Assembly (NCBI RefSeq): GCF_000526515.1
Contig: NZ_JAGF01000001.1
Span: forward strand, 1,426,001 to 1,490,000
From: Cellulomonas sp. KRMCY2
GTDB taxonomy: Bacteria; Actinomycetota; Actinomycetes; Actinomycetales; Cellulomonadaceae
Direction: 5' to 3'
DNA: 64,000 nucleotides
Numbering within the stretch: position 1 is the stretch's first letter; each line of letters opens with the position of its first letter. Both the position numbers and the translations under genes were made by a program. This document shows, in pieces, positions 62,779 to 64,000 of this stretch. The notes under the pieces were generated by a model, which saw only the letters and a program-made list of their open reading frames with translations, was not told the origin of the DNA and did no database searches.

Positions 62779-63889
62779 GCCGATCAGCCAGACCATGGCC
62801 GGCTGCGTCGTCCTGGTGACGGCGGACCGACGCTCCGCCGAGCTGGGCACCGCCCTGGCGCGGCGTGGCGCGGTCGTGCGGCACGCCGCGGCGATGAGCA
62901 TCGCGGGGCACATCGACGACGCCGCGCTCGCGGAGGGCACGCGCGCCGTGATCGCCCGTCCGCCGGAGATCGTCGTCGTCACCACCGGCATCGGCTTCCG
63001 CGGGTGGACCGAGGCGGCCGATGCCGTCGGGCTGCTCGACCCGTTGCTCGCGGTGCTCGGCAGCGCCCGGATCGTCGCGCGCGGCCCCAAGGCCCGGGGC
63101 GCCATCCAGGCCGCCGGTCTGCACGCGGACTGGGTCGCCGAGTCCGAGACGTCCGCCGAGATCGCCGAGGTCCTGCTGGACGAGGGTGTCGCCGGACGGC
63201 GGATCGCCGTGCAGCACCACGGGGCCGGCGCCGACGGGCTCGACGAGGCCTTCGCCGCGGCCGGGGCCGTGGTGCAGAGCCTCGTGGTCTACCGCTGGGG
63301 TCCGCCGCCGGACCCCGCCGCCCTCGAGGCCTCGGTCCGTGCCGCGGCCGGCGGCGAGATCGACGTCGTGGTGTTCACCTCCGCGCCGGGCGCGGCAGCC
63401 TGGCTCGCGGCGGCGGCCGAGGCCGGGGTCCAGGCCGCCCTGCGCCGGCGGTTCGCCGGCGGCGGGCTGCTGGCCGCTGTCGTCGGCCCGGTGACCGCAC
63501 GGCCGCTGCTGGAGGCCGGGATCACCCCGCTGATGCCCGACCGCGGTCGGCTCGGGTCGTTGGTCCGGACCCTCGTCGCGCACTTCGACGACCGACGGAC
63601 CAAGGCGCTGGCCACCGTCGCCGGACCGCTGCAGGTGCACCGGGGCGCCGCGGTGCTCGACGGCCGGGTGCTCGCTCTCTCGCCGTCGAGCCTCGAGGTG
63701 CTCCGGCTGCTCGCGGCGGCGGCCGGCGGCGTCGTCGGGCGGTCCGAGGTGCTCGCGGCCCTCCCGGGGACCTCGCTGGACCCGCACGCGGCCGAGGTCG
63801 CGGTGGCCCGGCTGCGCGATGCCACCTCGCGTGACCTCATCCGCACGGTGGTCAAACGTGGCTACCGGCTCCAGACGGTGCCATCGTGA
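62771..63889 (+). CDS. HemD-like protein fused to winged helix (NnaR-type regulator)
   Basis: A 372-aa protein. Residues 1-260 resemble uroporphyrinogen-III synthase (VLVTADRRSAELGTALARRG, VVVFTSAPGAAAWLAAA). Residues about 285-372 are an OmpR-type winged helix (SPSSLEVLRLLAAAAGG, AEVAVARLRDAT, VVKRGYRLQTV). This layout matches M. tuberculosis Rv0260c and NnaR, a regulator of nitrate/nitrite genes. It overlaps cysG by eight bases, so it may control this operon. Confidence 0.87.
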   Translation: MAEPISQTMAGCVVLVTADRRSAELGTALARRGAVVRHAAAMSIAGHIDDAALAEGTRAVIARPPEIVVVTTGIGFRGWTEAADAVGLLDPLLAVLGSARIVARGPKARGAIQAAGLHADWVAESETSAEIAEVLLDEGVAGRRIAVQHHGAGADGLDEAFAAAGAVVQSLVVYRWGPPPDPAALEASVRAAAGGEIDVVVFTSAPGAAAWLAAAAEAGVQAALRRRFAGGGLLAAVVGPVTARPLLEAGITPLMPDRGRLGSLVRTLVAHFDDRRTKALATVAGPLQVHRGAAVLDGRVLALSPSSLEVLRLLAAAAGGVVGRSEVLAALPGTSLDPHAAEVAVARLRDATSRDLIRTVVKRGYRLQTVPS

Positions 63890-64000
63890 CCAGGACGGGC
63901 CCGGTGCCCACCCGCACGGCTGCCCACCCGAACGGCGGTGACCCGATGGCTGACGGCGCCCTCGCCCGACCGGTCCTGATCGGCTGCTCGCACGGCACGA
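63886..64000 (+). CDS. Sirohydrochlorin chelatase CbiX-type, 5' part (cut by window edge)
   Basis: GTG 63886 overlaps the previous stop. The last visible residues, LIGCSHGT, are the family start with the metal-binding His. The product would insert iron into sirohydrochlorin, completing siroheme. Only 38 codons are seen; an ATG further on could be the true start. Confidence 0.75.
   Translation, partial: MTRTGPVPTRTAAHPNGGDPMADGALARPVLIGCSHGT

Overview
The window is a high-GC actinobacterial chromosome segment. It most resembles a Cellulomonas-like member of the Micrococcales. The evidence is GC-saturated third codon positions, many GTG starts, a zinc-motif-free bS18 of the Micrococcales type, and two conserved actinobacterial gene orders: the origin-side block dnaA-rpmH-rnpA-yidD-yidC-jag-rsmG-parA-parB, and the block padR-ino1 / ponA / rpsF-ssb-rpsR-rplI / dnaB. 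The genus is an inference.

Layout. 1-7989: the 5' end of dnaA on the minus strand, then rpmH to parB on the plus strand with five parS-like sites, two of them inside the parA reading frame. 8065-17642, minus strand: an aminotransferase, trxB-trxA behind a SigR/SigH-type promoter, murJ fused to a pseudokinase and an extracellular domain, a DUF6049-type secreted protein and a Nudix hydrolase. 17734-25234: CCA-adding enzyme, an MFS exporter, a type II P-type ATPase, a DUF559/AbiEi-like protein, and a repeat- and G-rich gap. 25235-36088: padR-ino1, ponA, the rpsF-ssb-rpsR-rplI operon with a leader that can hide its ribosome binding site, a MATE exporter, and dnaB carrying a 426-residue intein with homing-endonuclease motifs.

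36089-46632 is the most accessory part. It holds several proteins I cannot name, including a 737-aa protein with an internal duplication, then an rRNA methyltransferase, a heliorhodopsin, an extra clpP pair, a small unknown protein, a ClgR-type activator and a CPD photolyase. 46677-52106 is a sugar-uptake operon: LacI regulator, binding lipoprotein, two permeases and a GH32-like enzyme. 52317-57877 holds an ABC exporter pair, an unknown protein and a large flippase-like membrane protein with a pseudokinase-like middle. 58001-64000 holds a small HTH protein and an assimilatory nitrite-reduction operon: nirB, nirD, siroheme synthase, a HemD-winged-helix regulator, and the start of a CbiX-type chelatase.

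How they fit together. The left half is replication, segregation and membrane-insertion housekeeping. The right end couples nitrite reductase to synthesis of its siroheme cofactor. The middle groups a light-sensing-type protein (heliorhodopsin), a photolyase, two ClpP subunits and a Clp regulator. A functional link among these is suggested only by proximity. No tRNA, rRNA, CRISPR array, insertion sequence or prophage was seen.
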